Position numbers and translations under genes: made by a program
Part shown: positions 26,105 through 34,858 of the stretch, piece by piece
Layout of the letters: every line of letters starts with the position of its first letter
Numbering within the stretch: position 1 is the stretch's first letter
Notes under the pieces: model-generated
The model's input: the letters and a program-made list of their open reading frames with translations, nothing else
Database searches by the model: none
What the model was told of the DNA's origin: nothing
Assembly (NCBI GenBank): GCA_964637365.1
Contig: CAZWWH010000011.1
Span: forward strand, 7,413 to 71,412
Direction: 5' to 3'
Source: Cryptoclostridium sp964637365
GTDB lineage: Bacteria > Bacillota > Dehalobacteriia > UBA7702
DNA: 64,000 bases

Positions 26105-27436
26105 ATGGATATTCAATTATCGGATCATTTTACATATAAAAAACTGCTGAAATTCACCTTTCCCGCCATTGTAATGATGATTTTTACATCAATTTACAGT
26201 GTCGTAGACGGGGTTTTTGTATCGAATTTTGTAGGGAAAACCCCCTTTGCCGCCCTTAATCTGGTTTATCCTGTGTTGATGATGATAGGGGCCGTGGGGC
26301 TGATGTTTGGCGCCGGTGGTAGCGCCTTGGTGGCAAAAACCCTTGGGGAAGGGGAGCGGAAGACGGCAAACCGCTATTTTTCTCTTATCGTTTATGTTGC
26401 CTTGGGCTGCGGTGTGTTTTTCGCCTTAGTCGGGCAAGTTTGTATCACACCTGTGGCCTCGGCTTTGGGGGCTCAAGGGGCCATGTTGGATTACAGTGTT
26501 CTTTATGCCCGAATTCTTTTGGCTTCGATGCCTGCCTTTATCTTACAGATGGCTTTCCAGATACTTTTGGTTACGGCTGAGAAACCCCAGCTTGGACTTT
26601 TCTTTACGGTGGGAGCCGGCGTCACCAACATTATTTTGGACTTCCTGTTTATCGTTGTCTTTCATTGGGGGCTGGCTGGTGCGGCCTTGGCCACGGCTGC
26701 CGGGGAAATTTTTGGTGGCGTAGGCCCCTTGGTTTATTTTCTCCGCAAAAATAGCAGCCTTTTGCGTCTGACTAAAACAAAGTTTGAAGGACGGGTTCTG
26801 ACCAGAACCTGCATCAACGGCTCCTCGGAAATGATGTCAAATCTGGCGGCCTCCATTGTAAATATGCTCTATAATTTGCAGCTGTTGAAGCATATCGGAG
26901 AAGACGGCGTGGCGGCTTACGGTGTAATTATGTACATTAACTTTATTTTTACCGGGATTTTCTTTGGTTATAGCATGGGCAGCGGCCCGATTGTCAGCTA
27001 TCACTATGGGGCCCAAAACCATGTGGAGTTAAAGAATCTGTTTCTCAAAAGTCTCACCCTCATGGGCATTGCGGGGCTTTGCTTAACAGCTTTGGCGGTG
27101 CTGCTGGCCAACCCGCTGGTCCGAATATTCGTGGGGTATGACCAGGGACTGCTGGAGCTTACCAGTCATGGTTTCCGTTTATATGCCTTGGCATTTCTAT
27201 TTATGGGATTCAATATTTACGGCTCCGCCTTCTTTACCGCGCTGAATAATGGTCCTGTGTCCGCTGCTATTTCCTTTTCCCGAACCTTGGTATTTGAAAC
27301 CTCGGCAGTGCTGATCTTGCCATTACTTTTGGGAATCAACGGTATATGGCTTGCCGTTGTTATTGCGGATATACTGGCTCTCGTCGTAACCTCGACGTTT
27401 CTTATTAAATTCCGTAGTCGGTATCACTATGTTTAA
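26105..27436 (+). CDS. MATE-family multidrug efflux transporter
   Basis: This 443-residue membrane protein of the MATE type exports drugs or other cations in exchange for sodium or protons. About twelve hydrophobic helices are visible, in two halves that both begin with the family pattern (ALNLVYPVLMMIGAVGLMFGAGGSALVA; VAAYGVIMYINFIFTGIFFGYSMGSGPIVSYHYGAQN). The start ATG 26105 follows AGGAAAGGA. It is in an operon with the MarR-like gene. A full loss of that repressor would leave the pump constitutively on. Confidence 0.93.
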   Translation: MDIQLSDHFTYKKLLKFTFPAIVMMIFTSIYSVVDGVFVSNFVGKTPFAALNLVYPVLMMIGAVGLMFGAGGSALVAKTLGEGERKTANRYFSLIVYVALGCGVFFALVGQVCITPVASALGAQGAMLDYSVLYARILLASMPAFILQMAFQILLVTAEKPQLGLFFTVGAGVTNIILDFLFIVVFHWGLAGAALATAAGEIFGGVGPLVYFLRKNSSLLRLTKTKFEGRVLTRTCINGSSEMMSNLAASIVNMLYNLQLLKHIGEDGVAAYGVIMYINFIFTGIFFGYSMGSGPIVSYHYGAQNHVELKNLFLKSLTLMGIAGLCLTALAVLLANPLVRIFVGYDQGLLELTSHGFRLYALAFLFMGFNIYGSAFFTALNNGPVSAAISFSRTLVFETSAVLILPLLLGINGIWLAVVIADILALVVTSTFLIKFRSRYHYV

Positions 27437-27463
27437 TGGTGGAAAACAAATCTCTGTGTGCTT

Positions 27464-27496
27464 AAAAAGTTCCCCGCAGTTTGGCGGGGAACTTTT
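27464..27496. terminator. Bidirectional terminator
   Basis: AAAAGTTCCCCGC and GCGGGGAACTTTT form a 13-bp perfect stem around AGTTTG, between the convergent MATE and VanY genes. Confidence 0.92.
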
Positions 27497-27524
27497 CATC
27501 TGTTCTTAAAGAGCCTTATTCCAT

Positions 27525-28979
27525 TTACTCCGCATCTTCTGTCAATTCGAAGTTTGGCGGGTCGAGGACTTCGTCTGTTTGGCTGAGATAAATGCCGTAA
27601 TATTCCTCCATGCAAAGCCCGGAGGCTTTGATATCTTTGGCGGCTTCTACACCGACATAGCGGAAATGCCACGGTTCATAGATGATCCCTGTGATATGCT
27701 GCTTGTCTTTGGGGTACCTCAAAATGAATCCGTATTCAGCACAGTGGGCATGTATCCATTTCCCGGCGGCTGTATTTGCAAAACTTTCCTTGAGACTGCC
27801 ACCAGTGCCCAAATCCACAGCAAGGCCTAATTCGTGCTCGCTGGTTCCGGGAATGGCGCTGATTGTCGCCGCAATTCGTTCTGCTTCGGCCCGAGATATT
27901 CCAGGATTGTTGGCAATGACTCTCTGGACCTGGCGATTGTAGAGGGAAACCTGTTTTTCATAAGTGCGGTAACCGCTGACGACCAAAGCCGAAATGCCTG
28001 CGGATCTTAAATCTTTTAACATTCGTTCCAGGGCAGCGGCGGCCTGTGTTTCCATTTTCTGATTGGTTCCCTTAATTGTTACCAGCCCCGTAGGCGGTAC
28101 ATAGTTTTCCGGATGTTTTATGGGATTGTCCCGATTGACCACCATTTGGTAGAAGTCCGTTACCGGTTGTCCCCAATTAGGGTTTTTCGTTAGTTTTGTC
28201 CATTGTTCGATATCGTTTTGAATGGTATATTCGTGAGAGTTTGTGGCTTCCTGGACTGCGCAATAAAACCATGGATTGGTTGTCTCAACGCCGTTTTGGT
28301 TGGAGACGGACCGCAACATATTGTCAGACCATTGAATCATGCCTTGAAGCATGTGCTCATGATCGGTCCCACGTCCCAGCATCCGGTTGATGACAGTCAT
28401 GGCTTCGGCCCGGGAGATACGGCGTTCCGGTTCAAAGTTTCCATTGGGATATCCTGTAAGCCATGCTTGAGTCGCGGCGTATGCGATAAACTGTTCCGCC
28501 CAGTGGCCTTTTGCGTCGTTAAAAGGACAAAGTGCTTCCTTGTCCATATCCTTTATAAAACGGCAGATGATCGCGGCGAATTCTCCGCGGGTGATGGCTT
28601 TGTTTGGGCTGAATTTGCCATTGGGATAACCATTGAGGATATCGGCGCTGGCAAGAGTAGAAACGGCAGTATGAAACCAATGGCTTTGGTTGACGTCGGA
28701 AAAATGATTGGTGCTGGTCGTAAGAGTCTCTCTGCTCTCTTCGGTCAGCAAACGGTAGAAAATCGTGGCAGTTTCTGCCCGGGTAATGCTTTTATTAGGG
28801 CGGATGGTATTGTCTTCATAGCCGTTGATGTAAGCCTGATGCGCTTCTGTTTCCAGCAGGGATAGAGACGGCGTTTGGGGAATCTCTGTTTCTGTATCGG
28901 CCAGGACGACGACAGAACCAGTGAGTAGAAAACACCATAGCAGTCCCAGAAGCCATAGACTGCGAACAAAATGTTTCAT
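27525..28979 (-). CDS. S-layer-homology protein with D-Ala-D-Ala carboxypeptidase (VanY) domain
   Basis: This secreted wall enzyme has 484 residues. A signal peptide (residues 1-27) precedes three SLH repeats (about 44-230) that bind pyruvylated wall polymers; each carries an ITRAE/ITRGE/ISRAE motif. The C-terminal VanY domain (about 290-470) should trim the last D-Ala from peptidoglycan stems. Its zinc and catalytic residues are visible in SGYRTYEKQ, SEHELGLAVDLG and EPWHFRYVG. It lies alone between terminators. Attachment through SLH repeats argues for a wall-remodelling role rather than glycopeptide resistance. Confidence 0.93.
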   Translation of the reverse strand: MKHFVRSLWLLGLLWCFLLTGSVVVLADTETEIPQTPSLSLLETEAHQAYINGYEDNTIRPNKSITRAETATIFYRLLTEESRETLTTSTNHFSDVNQSHWFHTAVSTLASADILNGYPNGKFSPNKAITRGEFAAIICRFIKDMDKEALCPFNDAKGHWAEQFIAYAATQAWLTGYPNGNFEPERRISRAEAMTVINRMLGRGTDHEHMLQGMIQWSDNMLRSVSNQNGVETTNPWFYCAVQEATNSHEYTIQNDIEQWTKLTKNPNWGQPVTDFYQMVVNRDNPIKHPENYVPPTGLVTIKGTNQKMETQAAAALERMLKDLRSAGISALVVSGYRTYEKQVSLYNRQVQRVIANNPGISRAEAERIAATISAIPGTSEHELGLAVDLGTGGSLKESFANTAAGKWIHAHCAEYGFILRYPKDKQHITGIIYEPWHFRYVGVEAAKDIKASGLCMEEYYGIYLSQTDEVLDPPNFELTEDAE

Positions 28980-29114
28980 TGCTTGCTCCTTTCAAAATAA
29001 TAAAGTGAAGAAAATATGATACGGACTTATCATTTATTATACATTCCGGAATTCTATCTGTCACTGCTTTTTTGTGCTGTGCCTAACTTTTTACAGGAGC
29101 TTTTGGGAAAGCTC

Positions 29115-29143
29115 TTGAAATCATTTTAAGATTGTGATAAAAT
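29115..29143 (+). promoter_or_regulatory. Promoter of the polyamine operon
   Basis: TTGAAA (29115-29120) and TAAAAT (29138-29143) each match 5 of 6 consensus positions with 17 bp spacing. This places the start about 400 bases before speD. Confidence 0.55.
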
Positions 29144-29149
29144 CCCTTT

Positions 29150-29554
29150 GAGTGATAGGGTAGGAAATTTCTTGATGAAGTGTATTTCAGTCTATCATCA
29201 CAAATCATCTTGTTTCAGCATAACGGACACGGTCCGGTGCAAAATCAGCGATTGTGATATCGTGTTGATGAGCGTAAGCTCGAATTGTCTGCGGATTTCC
29301 GCATAATTTGTTCATAAGGGAACGTACTTGTGAATGGTCAACATGAGCAGTAAAAGTATTAATTACTGTATAGGCTCAAATACCGTCAAATACCGCTGTC
29401 AGTGCGGCCTGCCTTTTGATGCATGGATCAAAACGAGTACAATCATCAACGACAATATTCGTCGCGATGATTGTTTTTTATTTTATTCTCACATTGATTC
29501 AATATGGTTGGAAGGAATCCTCCCTGTGGGGTATGGAATGGAAAGGAGACGTTT
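29150..29554 (+). promoter_or_regulatory. Long structured leader of the polyamine operon with internal terminator
   Basis: The 400-base leader contains GAGC-GTAA-GCTC (29270-29281, a GNRA-loop hairpin) and TGCGGA-tt-TCCGCA (29290-29303). An intrinsic terminator, ACAATCATC/GATGATTGT (29439-29474) with an inner CGAC/GTCG and a run of T, ends about 75 bases before speD. A frame starting at 29334 crosses this region (first residues MVNMSSKSINYCIG) and could be a leader peptide, but I see no convincing ribosome site. The arrangement suggests attenuation; the signal is unknown, and polyamines or SAM are guesses. Confidence 0.5.
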
Positions 29555-30364
29555 GTGGCAAAGAAAAAAATCAAACTCTACGGCTTCAATAATCTGACGA
29601 AGACCTTGAGCTTCAATATTTATGACGTATGTTATGCCCGCACCGCGCGGGAGAAAAATGAATATGTGGAATATATTGACGAGCAGTACAATGCCGAACG
29701 TCTTACCAAAATTCTCTGCGACGTCACTGACATCATCGGCGCCAATGTCCTCAATATCTCCAAACAGGATTATGATCCTCAGGGCGCCAGCGTGACGGTA
29801 TTGATTTCGGAAGAAGCCGTGCCTGTGGAATTCCTGGACCCCACCTGTAACGGCATGGATGTGCTGGAAAAGCGACGCTCTGTTTGTGGACATCTGGATA
29901 AAAGCCATCTTACCGTTCACACCTATCCGGAGTACCATCCCAACCAGACCATTTCCACTTTCCGCGTGGATATCGACGTTTCCACCTGCGGCCGCATTTC
30001 TCCGCTGAAGGCGCTGAACTATCTCATCGGCTCCTTTGATTCTGATATCATTACCATTGACTATCGCGTGCGGGGTTTTACCAGGGAAATGAACGGCAGA
30101 AAATGCTTTATTGACCATAAAATCACCTCGATCCAGGATTTTATTGACCATAAAACCTTAGAAGAATATGAAGCTCAGGACATCAATGTTTACCAATCCA
30201 ACATTTTTCACACGAAAATGAAGGTGAAAAATATTAATTTACAGGATTATTTGTTCCAAAATGATGTGGCGGAGCTAAGCCCCGAAGAACAAAAGAAGAT
30301 CTGTACTGAGCTTTCCCACGAAATGGCTGAAATTTACAGCGGAAAGAATATCTATAAAGAATGA
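29555..30364 (+). CDS. speD: S-adenosylmethionine decarboxylase proenzyme
   Basis: SpeD makes decarboxylated SAM, the aminopropyl donor for spermidine. The start is GTG 29555, 6 bases after AAAGGAG, giving 269 residues of the longer (E. coli-like) class. The self-cleavage site that yields the pyruvoyl group is in DKSHLTVHTYPE (Ser near residue 117). Other conserved parts are STFRVDIDVSTCGRISPLKALNYLI and DYRVRGFTR. It is first in an operon whose four genes together convert arginine and SAM into spermidine. The stop overlaps the next ATG. Confidence 0.95.
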   Translation: MAKKKIKLYGFNNLTKTLSFNIYDVCYARTAREKNEYVEYIDEQYNAERLTKILCDVTDIIGANVLNISKQDYDPQGASVTVLISEEAVPVEFLDPTCNGMDVLEKRRSVCGHLDKSHLTVHTYPEYHPNQTISTFRVDIDVSTCGRISPLKALNYLIGSFDSDIITIDYRVRGFTREMNGRKCFIDHKITSIQDFIDHKTLEEYEAQDINVYQSNIFHTKMKVKNINLQDYLFQNDVAELSPEEQKKICTELSHEMAEIYSGKNIYKE

Positions 30365-31806
30365 ACCCACAGGAAGAAACCCCAATTTACGACGCCTTAC
30401 AGCGCTATATTGAAAATCGTATCGTCTCCTTTGACGTCCCCGGCCATAAACAAGGCAAAGGGCACAGTGCCCTGTTGGACGCCTTTGGGGAAAAATGCCT
30501 GTCCATGGACTTGAATTCCAGCAAGCCCTTGGATAACCTTACCCATCCTACCTCGGCGATTCGTGAATCTGAGGCTTTGGCCGCCGCTGCCTTTGGTGCG
30601 GGTTGGGCCTTTATGATGGTCAACGGCACTACCTCGGCGGTGCAGGCTATGATCTTTTCCTGCTGCAAACGGGGGGATGAGGTGATTTTACCCCGCAATG
30701 TCCATAAAAGCGTTATCAATGCCTTGGTTCTTTGCGGCGCTGTGCCGGTATATGTGAATCCCGGCGTGAATCGAGAATTAGGCATCAGCCTCGGTATGTC
30801 GGTAAAGGACGTGGCCGCCGCCATGGACCGTCACCCTCATGCCAAGGCTGTTTTTATCAATAATCCCACTTATTACGGGGTGTGTAGTGACCTCCGAACC
30901 TTGGTGGATATGGCCCATCAACGAGGCATGAAGGTTCTGGTAGACGAAGCCCATGGCACCCATTTTTATTTCGGCGCAGGGCTGCCCCTTTCTGCTATGG
31001 CCGCCGGGGCGGACATGGCTTCCGTCAGTATGCACAAAACTGGCGGTTCCTTGACCCAAAGCTCTATGCTGCTGCTAAAGTATAAGAAGGACGCCGGGCT
31101 AGTGCGGCAAATCATCAATCTTACCCAAACGACCAGCGCCAGCTATCTTTTGATGGCCTCTTTGGACATTGCCAGAAAAAACCTGGTGCTTCACGGTAAA
31201 GAGACCTTCCGGCGAGTCAAAGAGTTGGCGGAATACGCTCGGAGTGAAGTGAATAAAATGGAAGGACTCCGGGCGTTTGGTAAAGAAATCATTGACAATG
31301 ACGCGGTCTTTGATTTCGATGTGACCAAACTCAGCATCCACACCCGTGATCTGGGGTTAGCGGGCATTGAAGTCTATGACCTGCTGCGGGACGAGTTCGG
31401 CATCCAAATTGAGTTCGGAGACATTGGTAATGTGTTGGCTATTATCTCCGTCGGCGACCGAGAATTGGAAATTGAGCGGCTTTTGGGGGCGCTGTCGGAG
31501 ATTCGCCGCCGCTTCCGTCGAGACCCCATGAATATGCTGGACCATGAATATATCGACCCCTTGGTGGTCATGTCCCCTCAGGAGGCCTTTTACAGTCAGA
31601 AGAGAACTGTTGCCATTGAAAAAAGTCAGGGGTTGGTCAGCGGGGAATTCGTCATGGCCTATCCGCCGGGGATTCCCATTCTGGCTCCGGGAGAGCGGAT
31701 TACCGAAGAAATTATCGACTACATCCGATACGCCAAGGCAAAAGGGTGTATGCTGATGGGCACAAAGGACATTAATATGAATTTCATTGAGATCGTGGAG
31801 GAATAA
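30361..31806 (+). CDS. speA: Arginine decarboxylase (Orn/Lys/Arg decarboxylase, short Bacillus type)
   Basis: This PLP enzyme most likely turns arginine into agmatine, since agmatinase follows. The 481-residue chain has the family start (FDVPGHKQGKGH), the aspartate-bearing DEAHG motif, the PLP lysine in SMHKTGGSLTQ (near residue 228) and the C-terminal PPGIPILAPGE. Its length matches the B. subtilis SpeA/YaaO group rather than the longer enterobacterial enzymes. Lysine or ornithine as substrate cannot be ruled out from sequence. Confidence 0.92.
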   Translation: MNPQEETPIYDALQRYIENRIVSFDVPGHKQGKGHSALLDAFGEKCLSMDLNSSKPLDNLTHPTSAIRESEALAAAAFGAGWAFMMVNGTTSAVQAMIFSCCKRGDEVILPRNVHKSVINALVLCGAVPVYVNPGVNRELGISLGMSVKDVAAAMDRHPHAKAVFINNPTYYGVCSDLRTLVDMAHQRGMKVLVDEAHGTHFYFGAGLPLSAMAAGADMASVSMHKTGGSLTQSSMLLLKYKKDAGLVRQIINLTQTTSASYLLMASLDIARKNLVLHGKETFRRVKELAEYARSEVNKMEGLRAFGKEIIDNDAVFDFDVTKLSIHTRDLGLAGIEVYDLLRDEFGIQIEFGDIGNVLAIISVGDRELEIERLLGALSEIRRRFRRDPMNMLDHEYIDPLVVMSPQEAFYSQKRTVAIEKSQGLVSGEFVMAYPPGIPILAPGERITEEIIDYIRYAKAKGCMLMGTKDINMNFIEIVEE

Positions 31807-31808
31807 TC

Positions 31809-32666
31809 ATGGAATTATGGTATACGGAGGAACACAGTCATAACGTACGCTTTTCCATCCGTGTGGAAAAGCAGCTTTTTTCCGCGCAAAGTAAGTTTCA
31901 GCGCGTTGATGTCTTTGAGGCAGAGGAATTTGGCCGTTTCCTCACTTTGGACGGCCTGATGATGCTGACGGAAAAGGATGAATTCATCTATCACGATATG
32001 ATCGTTCATGTGCCTATGGCCACCAATCCCAATATCAAAAAGGTTCTGGTCATCGGGGCAGGGGACGGCGGCACTGTGCGGGAACTGACTCGTTACGCTT
32101 CGGTGGAATCCATCGACATGGTGGAAATCGACCAAATGGTGGTGGAAACCTGCAAGAAATATCTGCCCCAAACCTCCTCCAAGCTGGAGGACCCCAGAGT
32201 TTGCATCCATTTTGAGGATGGCCTGAAATTTGTGCGGGACAAGGAAAACGAATATGATCTTATCATAGTGGACAGCACCGATCCCTTCGGCCCCGGGGAA
32301 GGACTTTTTACCAAGGAATTTTACGGCAACTGCTACAAAGCCCTGACAGACCAGGGGATTCTGGTGAACCAGCACGAATGCCCCTATTACGATGCCTACG
32401 CCGCTTCTATGAAGCGGGCGCATCGCCGCATCAGCGAACTGTTTCCCATCGTTCGGGTCTATCAGGCTCATATCCCTACCTATCCTTCCGGCCACTGGCT
32501 TTTCGGTTTCGCCTCAAAGCGGCTGGACCCTGTTACCGACTTAAAAGCTGATCAATGGAACGCCTTGGAATTAGAAACGAAATATTATAACACGGAGCTG
32601 CATCGCGGTGCTTTTGCGATTCCCAATTATGTAAAGACCTTGCTGGAGGAGGCAAACCTTGAATAA
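31809..32666 (+). CDS. speE: Spermidine synthase (polyamine aminopropyltransferase)
   Basis: SpeE transfers the aminopropyl group from decarboxylated SAM to putrescine. The 285-residue protein shows the N-terminal WYTEEHSHNVRFSIRVE strand region and the SAM-binding loop IGAGDGGTVREL (about residues 80-91). It also has VEIDQMVVETCKKYLP and the catalytic IIVDSTDPFGPGEGLFTKEFY. It lies 2 bases after speA and overlaps speB by 8 bases. Confidence 0.97.
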   Translation: MELWYTEEHSHNVRFSIRVEKQLFSAQSKFQRVDVFEAEEFGRFLTLDGLMMLTEKDEFIYHDMIVHVPMATNPNIKKVLVIGAGDGGTVRELTRYASVESIDMVEIDQMVVETCKKYLPQTSSKLEDPRVCIHFEDGLKFVRDKENEYDLIIVDSTDPFGPGEGLFTKEFYGNCYKALTDQGILVNQHECPYYDAYAASMKRAHRRISELFPIVRVYQAHIPTYPSGHWLFGFASKRLDPVTDLKADQWNALELETKYYNTELHRGAFAIPNYVKTLLEEANLE

Positions 32667-33516
32667 GCCCACCATGAATTTTATGGCCTGCGAGGCGGAA
32701 TACGACGAAGCTGAGGTGGTGCTCTTTGGCGCTCCCTTTGACGGTACTGTCAGCTACCGCCCCGGCGCCCGCTTTGGTCCCGCGGCCATTCGCACAGAAT
32801 CTTACGGCATTGAAACCTATTCTCCGTATTTGGAGCGGGATTTGGAGGAACTCTCGGTTTTCGACGGCGGCGATTTGGAACTGCCCTTTGGCAGCAGCCG
32901 CAGGGCTTTGGATATGATTCGAGATTTTACCGCCCAAGTGGTCAAAGACGGAAAGCTTCCCCTGATGACCGGCGGCGAGCATCTTGTGACCTTAGGAGCT
33001 GTCGAAGCTCTGGCGGCAGTCTATCCCCACCTCCATGTGCTCCATTTCGACGCCCATGCTGATTTGCGGGAGGAATACCTTGGCGATACCTTATCCCACG
33101 CTTGTGTGCTGCGGCGTTGTCACGATTTGTTGGGGGATAACCGCATTTTCCAGCTGGGCGTTCGCTCCATGACCGCCGAGGAAAACGCCTTCGCCAAGGT
33201 TCATGTAACTCAGCATAAATTTGATTTGTCTAAGCTGGAAGAGGTAATCGGCGCATTGGGCAATGCCCCTGTCTATGTGACTTTGGATTTAGACGTCCTG
33301 GATCCCGCCTTTTTCCCCGGCACCGGTACGCCGGAACCTGGCGGCGTGACCTATCTGGAATTGCAGCATGCCGTTCATCAAATGGGCCGTCTCAATGTCG
33401 TCGGCGCTGATTTGGTGGAGCTGGCCCCTATGCTGGATGGCAGCGGCGCGTCCACCCTTGTAGCTTGTAAGCTGGTGCGTGAGCTTTTGCTTGCTTTATC
33501 CATAAACAATGGCTGA
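32659..33516 (+). CDS. speB: Agmatinase
   Basis: This manganese ureohydrolase of the arginase family converts agmatine to putrescine and urea. The 285-residue chain has the metal-binding motifs GGEHLVTL (near 114), HFDAHADLRE (about 133-142) and TLDLDVLDPAFFPGTGTPEPGG (near 213). It completes the arginine-agmatine-putrescine-spermidine route encoded by this operon. The family also includes arginase and formimidoglutamase; the operon makes agmatinase the best call. Confidence 0.95.
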   Translation: MNKPTMNFMACEAEYDEAEVVLFGAPFDGTVSYRPGARFGPAAIRTESYGIETYSPYLERDLEELSVFDGGDLELPFGSSRRALDMIRDFTAQVVKDGKLPLMTGGEHLVTLGAVEALAAVYPHLHVLHFDAHADLREEYLGDTLSHACVLRRCHDLLGDNRIFQLGVRSMTAEENAFAKVHVTQHKFDLSKLEEVIGALGNAPVYVTLDLDVLDPAFFPGTGTPEPGGVTYLELQHAVHQMGRLNVVGADLVELAPMLDGSGASTLVACKLVRELLLALSINNG

Positions 33517-33533
33517 TACTTGTGAAAATGTTT

Positions 33534-33572
33534 CTGGCATGGCTGCTTTGTGGGCAGTCGTGCCAGATTTTT
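33534..33572 (+). terminator. Terminator of the polyamine operon
   Basis: CTGGCA/TGCCAG with an inner CTGC/GCAG forms a hairpin followed by ATTTTTG. Confidence 0.8.
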
Positions 33573-33707
33573 GCTCTCCGTTGCAATGACGCGATACAAC
33601 CAACGGTTTTTTTACAATGCTCCATCGCTGCGAACGATGACAAAAACCACTGGAATGCGCAATGCGGAACAATATTTTTATAAAACAGCGGCCAAAGTTT
33701 CCCTTCA

Positions 33708-33926
33708 ATGGCGTTGGCCTGTTTTTTGGAGTGGGCGCAGTATGAATGGCTGCAAATGCTGATTTTACTGGCGGGCAGTATCCTCGGCCTGACGATATTA
33801 ATTTCCATCTTCCGCGGCAAATCGAACGAAACAATATTACGTGCTATCAACATCATTTGCGTCGTGATTATTATTCTTTACGGCTTAAAATTACTTTTTA
33901 ATTGTATTACCACGACGGCAGTATAA
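33708..33926 (+). CDS. Possible small membrane protein
   Basis: This 72-residue frame encodes two hydrophobic segments (about residues 18-36 and 48-66), separated by a charged loop, FRGKSNE. I recognise no family and see no clear ribosome site before the ATG at 33708; the ATG at 33756 is an alternative start. The hairpin AGAGGGAAA/TTTCCCTCT (33934-33956) follows and could be its terminator. Confidence 0.4.
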   Translation: MALACFLEWAQYEWLQMLILLAGSILGLTILISIFRGKSNETILRAINIICVVIIILYGLKLLFNCITTTAV

Positions 33927-34054
33927 GAAAATAGAGGGAAATGCCGTTTCCCTCTGTCAAATATCAGATTAGCTTTTGGAGTTTTGTTAAGAAATGCTTA
34001 ACATGAGTCTCTGTTCTTTTTGTTATAAACAATCTGCGACCAAATGAAAAATGA

Positions 34055-34090
34055 AAAACAGAGAGAGTTTTTAACCCCCTCTGTTTTTCT
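34055..34090. terminator. Bidirectional terminator
   Basis: AAAAACAGAG and CTCTGTTTTT pair across a short loop, next to the 3' end of the minus-strand secreted protein gene. Confidence 0.75.
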
Positions 34091-34146
34091 GATGTTTTTC
34101 TGGTTAACGAGTGACTATGATTACATTTTTTGTTGTGGCATAATTA

Positions 34147-34629
34147 TTATTTAACCAATGAGGAACTATTGACGGTTTCGGAGCCTTTCCCATAAGCGGT
34201 GTGGGTGCCGAGAACTTTGTATTCATAGCTGGAGGACAGACCCCATACTTCCTTGGCGGAAATATAGCTGCCGGTCGCGTCATTTCTAGCAGTGCCGCTG
34301 TTGCATTTGGTCCAACTGCTGGAGGAACCAGTGGGTCTCCGGTAGAGGTCGCAGCGTACCCAAACCGAGGTAGCGTTGGAATTTCCTTGAGTAAAGCCAA
34401 CCACAGTTAAGGTATTGCCGGAACGGCTCACTTGGCTGAGCCCATAGCTTCTAATATTGTTTAAGCTGTAGGTGCTGACGTCACCGGTATCATTCAAGAT
34501 AAGCGGCGAGGTGGCCGGTAATACATCGGGAAGAGGCGCTGGGGGATTGTCCCCTTCGGCAGCGGAAACCGGCAAGGCAAAGGCCGCTAATAACAAAGCT
34601 GCAAGAATAGGAATGAAGAATCGTTTCAT
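34147..34629 (-). CDS. Secreted hypothetical protein
   Basis: The 160-residue protein has a clear signal peptide (cleavage after about residue 23, VSA-AEG), then a Pro-rich linker and a Ser/Thr/Asn-rich domain likely to be beta-sandwich in nature. I recognise no named family. A good ribosome site (AAAGGAGAG) precedes the start. An ECF-like promoter motif, repeated upstream, suggests control by the sigma factor encoded 1.5 kb away. Confidence 0.8.
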   Translation of the reverse strand: MKRFFIPILAALLLAAFALPVSAAEGDNPPAPLPDVLPATSPLILNDTGDVSTYSLNNIRSYGLSQVSRSGNTLTVVGFTQGNSNATSVWVRCDLYRRPTGSSSSWTKCNSGTARNDATGSYISAKEVWGLSSSYEYKVLGTHTAYGKGSETVNSSSLVK

Positions 34630-34661
34630 GATGCTCTCCTTTCATTTTTTTTGCTTTTTAT

Positions 34662-34858
34662 TGCTCTTACTATAAATACAAAAAAATGACGGAGATATTA
34701 CAAGTTTTAAAAAAATTATTTCATTTTTTTCTTGTATGCTTCATGAATTCACTGCCATTTTTTTGCTCTTATTATGGATACAAAAAAATGACGGAAATGT
34801 TACAGGTTTTTAAAAAAAATTTTTTTTATTTTTTTCTTGTACGCTTTCTGCCATTTTT
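34662..34858. repeat. Imperfect direct repeat of about 100 bp
   Basis: Copy 1 (about 34662-34762) and copy 2 (about 34763-34858) share long stretches: TTGCTCTTA, TACAAAAAAATGACGGA, then TTACA, GTTTT, A-rich and T-rich runs, TTTTTTCTTGTA and CTGCCATTTTT. Copy 2 holds the last codons of the anti-sigma gene. Copy 1 is therefore a duplicate of that gene's 3' end, now upstream of the secreted protein gene. On the minus strand both copies contain TGTAA-Y-AT-Y-TCCGTCATTT, which looks like an ECF promoter element. Confidence 0.7.

Noticed and set aside
29334..29597. An 87-codon frame in the speD leader as a real gene
   Set aside because: It has no convincing ribosome site and overlaps both the terminator hairpin and the speD start; it was kept only as a possible leader frame.
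31815..32495. A 226-codon minus-strand frame inside speE
   Set aside because: It is a mirror of the spermidine synthase gene and lacks a start signal.
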